A model generated the notes under the pieces. The model had not been told where the DNA came from, ran no database searches, and was given only the letters and a program-made list of their open reading frames with translations. Source: Kiritimatiellia bacterium (GTDB lineage: Bacteria > Verrucomicrobiota > Kiritimatiellia > RFP12 > DVOR01). From it: a DNA stretch of 6,419 bases. How positions within the stretch are numbered: position 1 is the first letter of the stretch; every line of letters begins with the position of its first letter. Positions 6,187 to 6,419 of the stretch are shown here, piece after piece. The stretch spans positions 1 to 6,419 of the forward strand of contig CAAGNN010000093.1 in the NCBI GenBank assembly GCA_900771325.1. The letters are read 5' to 3'. Position numbers and translations under genes: made by a program.

Positions 6187-6204
6187 GGAAAAGGAATGGC
6201 GCAA

Positions 6205-6233
6205 AGTGTAGCACAGTGGCGAAAGAAATGCAA
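6205..6233 (-). promoter_or_regulatory. Promoter of the tRNA-Ala gene
   Basis: On the minus strand, TTGCAT (6228-6233) is followed after 17 bases by TACACT (6205-6210). TGC directly before the -10 gives an extended -10. The predicted start near 6198 leaves about 12 bases before the mature tRNA 5' end. Position and spacing are right, although the -35 box matches consensus at only 3 of 6 positions. Confidence 0.65.
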
Positions 6234-6246
6234 GCACTTTTTTGGG

Positions 6247-6419
6247 GCCCTGTGGGCGGGTCGGAGGGCAACCTGGGGCGGATCGGGGGAGAACCTGGGG
6301 CGGATCGAGGGTCAACCCGGGGCGGGTCCACCTCGAACCCGGGGCGGATTGGGGGGCACCCCGGGGCGGGTCGAGGGGCAACCCGGGGCGGGTCGAGGGG
6401 CAACCCGGGGCGGGTCGAG
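6247..6419. repeat. 22-bp tandem repeat array 2 (about 7.9 units, runs off the window)
   Basis: Units begin at 6247 (degenerate in its first half), 6269, 6291, 6313, 6335, 6357, 6379 and 6401 (cut by the window end). The period is again exactly 22 bp. The consensus is CAACCCGGGGCGG followed by GTCGAGGGG, clearly the same family as array 1. Units on the left are more diverged (CCTGGGG, GGATC), while those at 6357, 6379 and 6401 are nearly identical, so the array is more uniform toward the window end. The two arrays are one base out of 22-bp register with each other across the tRNA gene. Confidence 0.93.

Noticed and set aside
5821..6403. Long minus-strand open frames of 174-186 codons rich in Pro-Arg-Gly
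   Set aside because: They run straight through both 22-bp arrays, the tRNA-Ala gene and its terminator. Their repetitive protein is just the 22-bp unit read in successive frames.

Overview
The window looks like part of a GC-rich bacterial chromosome. A PEP-CTERM surface/exported protein whose tail has the form VPEPTALALLALG...LRRK, together with a eukaryote-like (type 2) isoleucyl-tRNA synthetase, suggests the PVC superphylum. Kiritimatiellota or a close verrucomicrobial relative is my best guess. This taxonomic call is inferred from protein style and was not searched.

Layout, left to right. (1) Positions 1-1326 hold the C-terminal 441 codons of ileS. Its 5' part, with the HIGH and KMSKS motifs, lies off the window. 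It ends in a strong intrinsic terminator at 1353-1392. (2) Positions 1415-3559 (+) encode a 714-residue single-chain DUF262-DUF1524 protein of the GmrSD/SspE-like restriction type: a DGQQR nucleotide-dependent sensor domain, an HNH-type nuclease domain and a C-terminal module. It has its own terminator. (3) Convergent to it, 3622-4803 (-) encode a 393-residue AAA/Orc1-Cdc6-like ATPase with a C-terminal winged helix and a clear sigma70-type promoter at 4831-4860. (4) Positions 5072-5740 (-) encode a 222-residue PEP-CTERM exported protein. Its probable promoter carries a nine-base G/C homopolymer between -35 and -10. (5) Positions 5741-6419 contain no protein gene. They hold the PEP-CTERM promoter, a 22-bp tandem repeat array, the terminator and gene of tRNA-Ala(GGC) with its promoter, and a second 22-bp array of the same family that runs off the end.

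The genes do not form one operon. ileS and tRNA-Ala are housekeeping translation genes. The DUF262-DUF1524 protein and the ATPase look like accessory genes placed between them, and each is transcribed on its own. The observations most worth following are the possible phase-variable promoter of the PEP-CTERM gene, the pair of G-rich 22-bp arrays around the tRNA gene, and AAAGTG/CACTTT boxes recurring as inverted pairs at all three minus-strand promoters.
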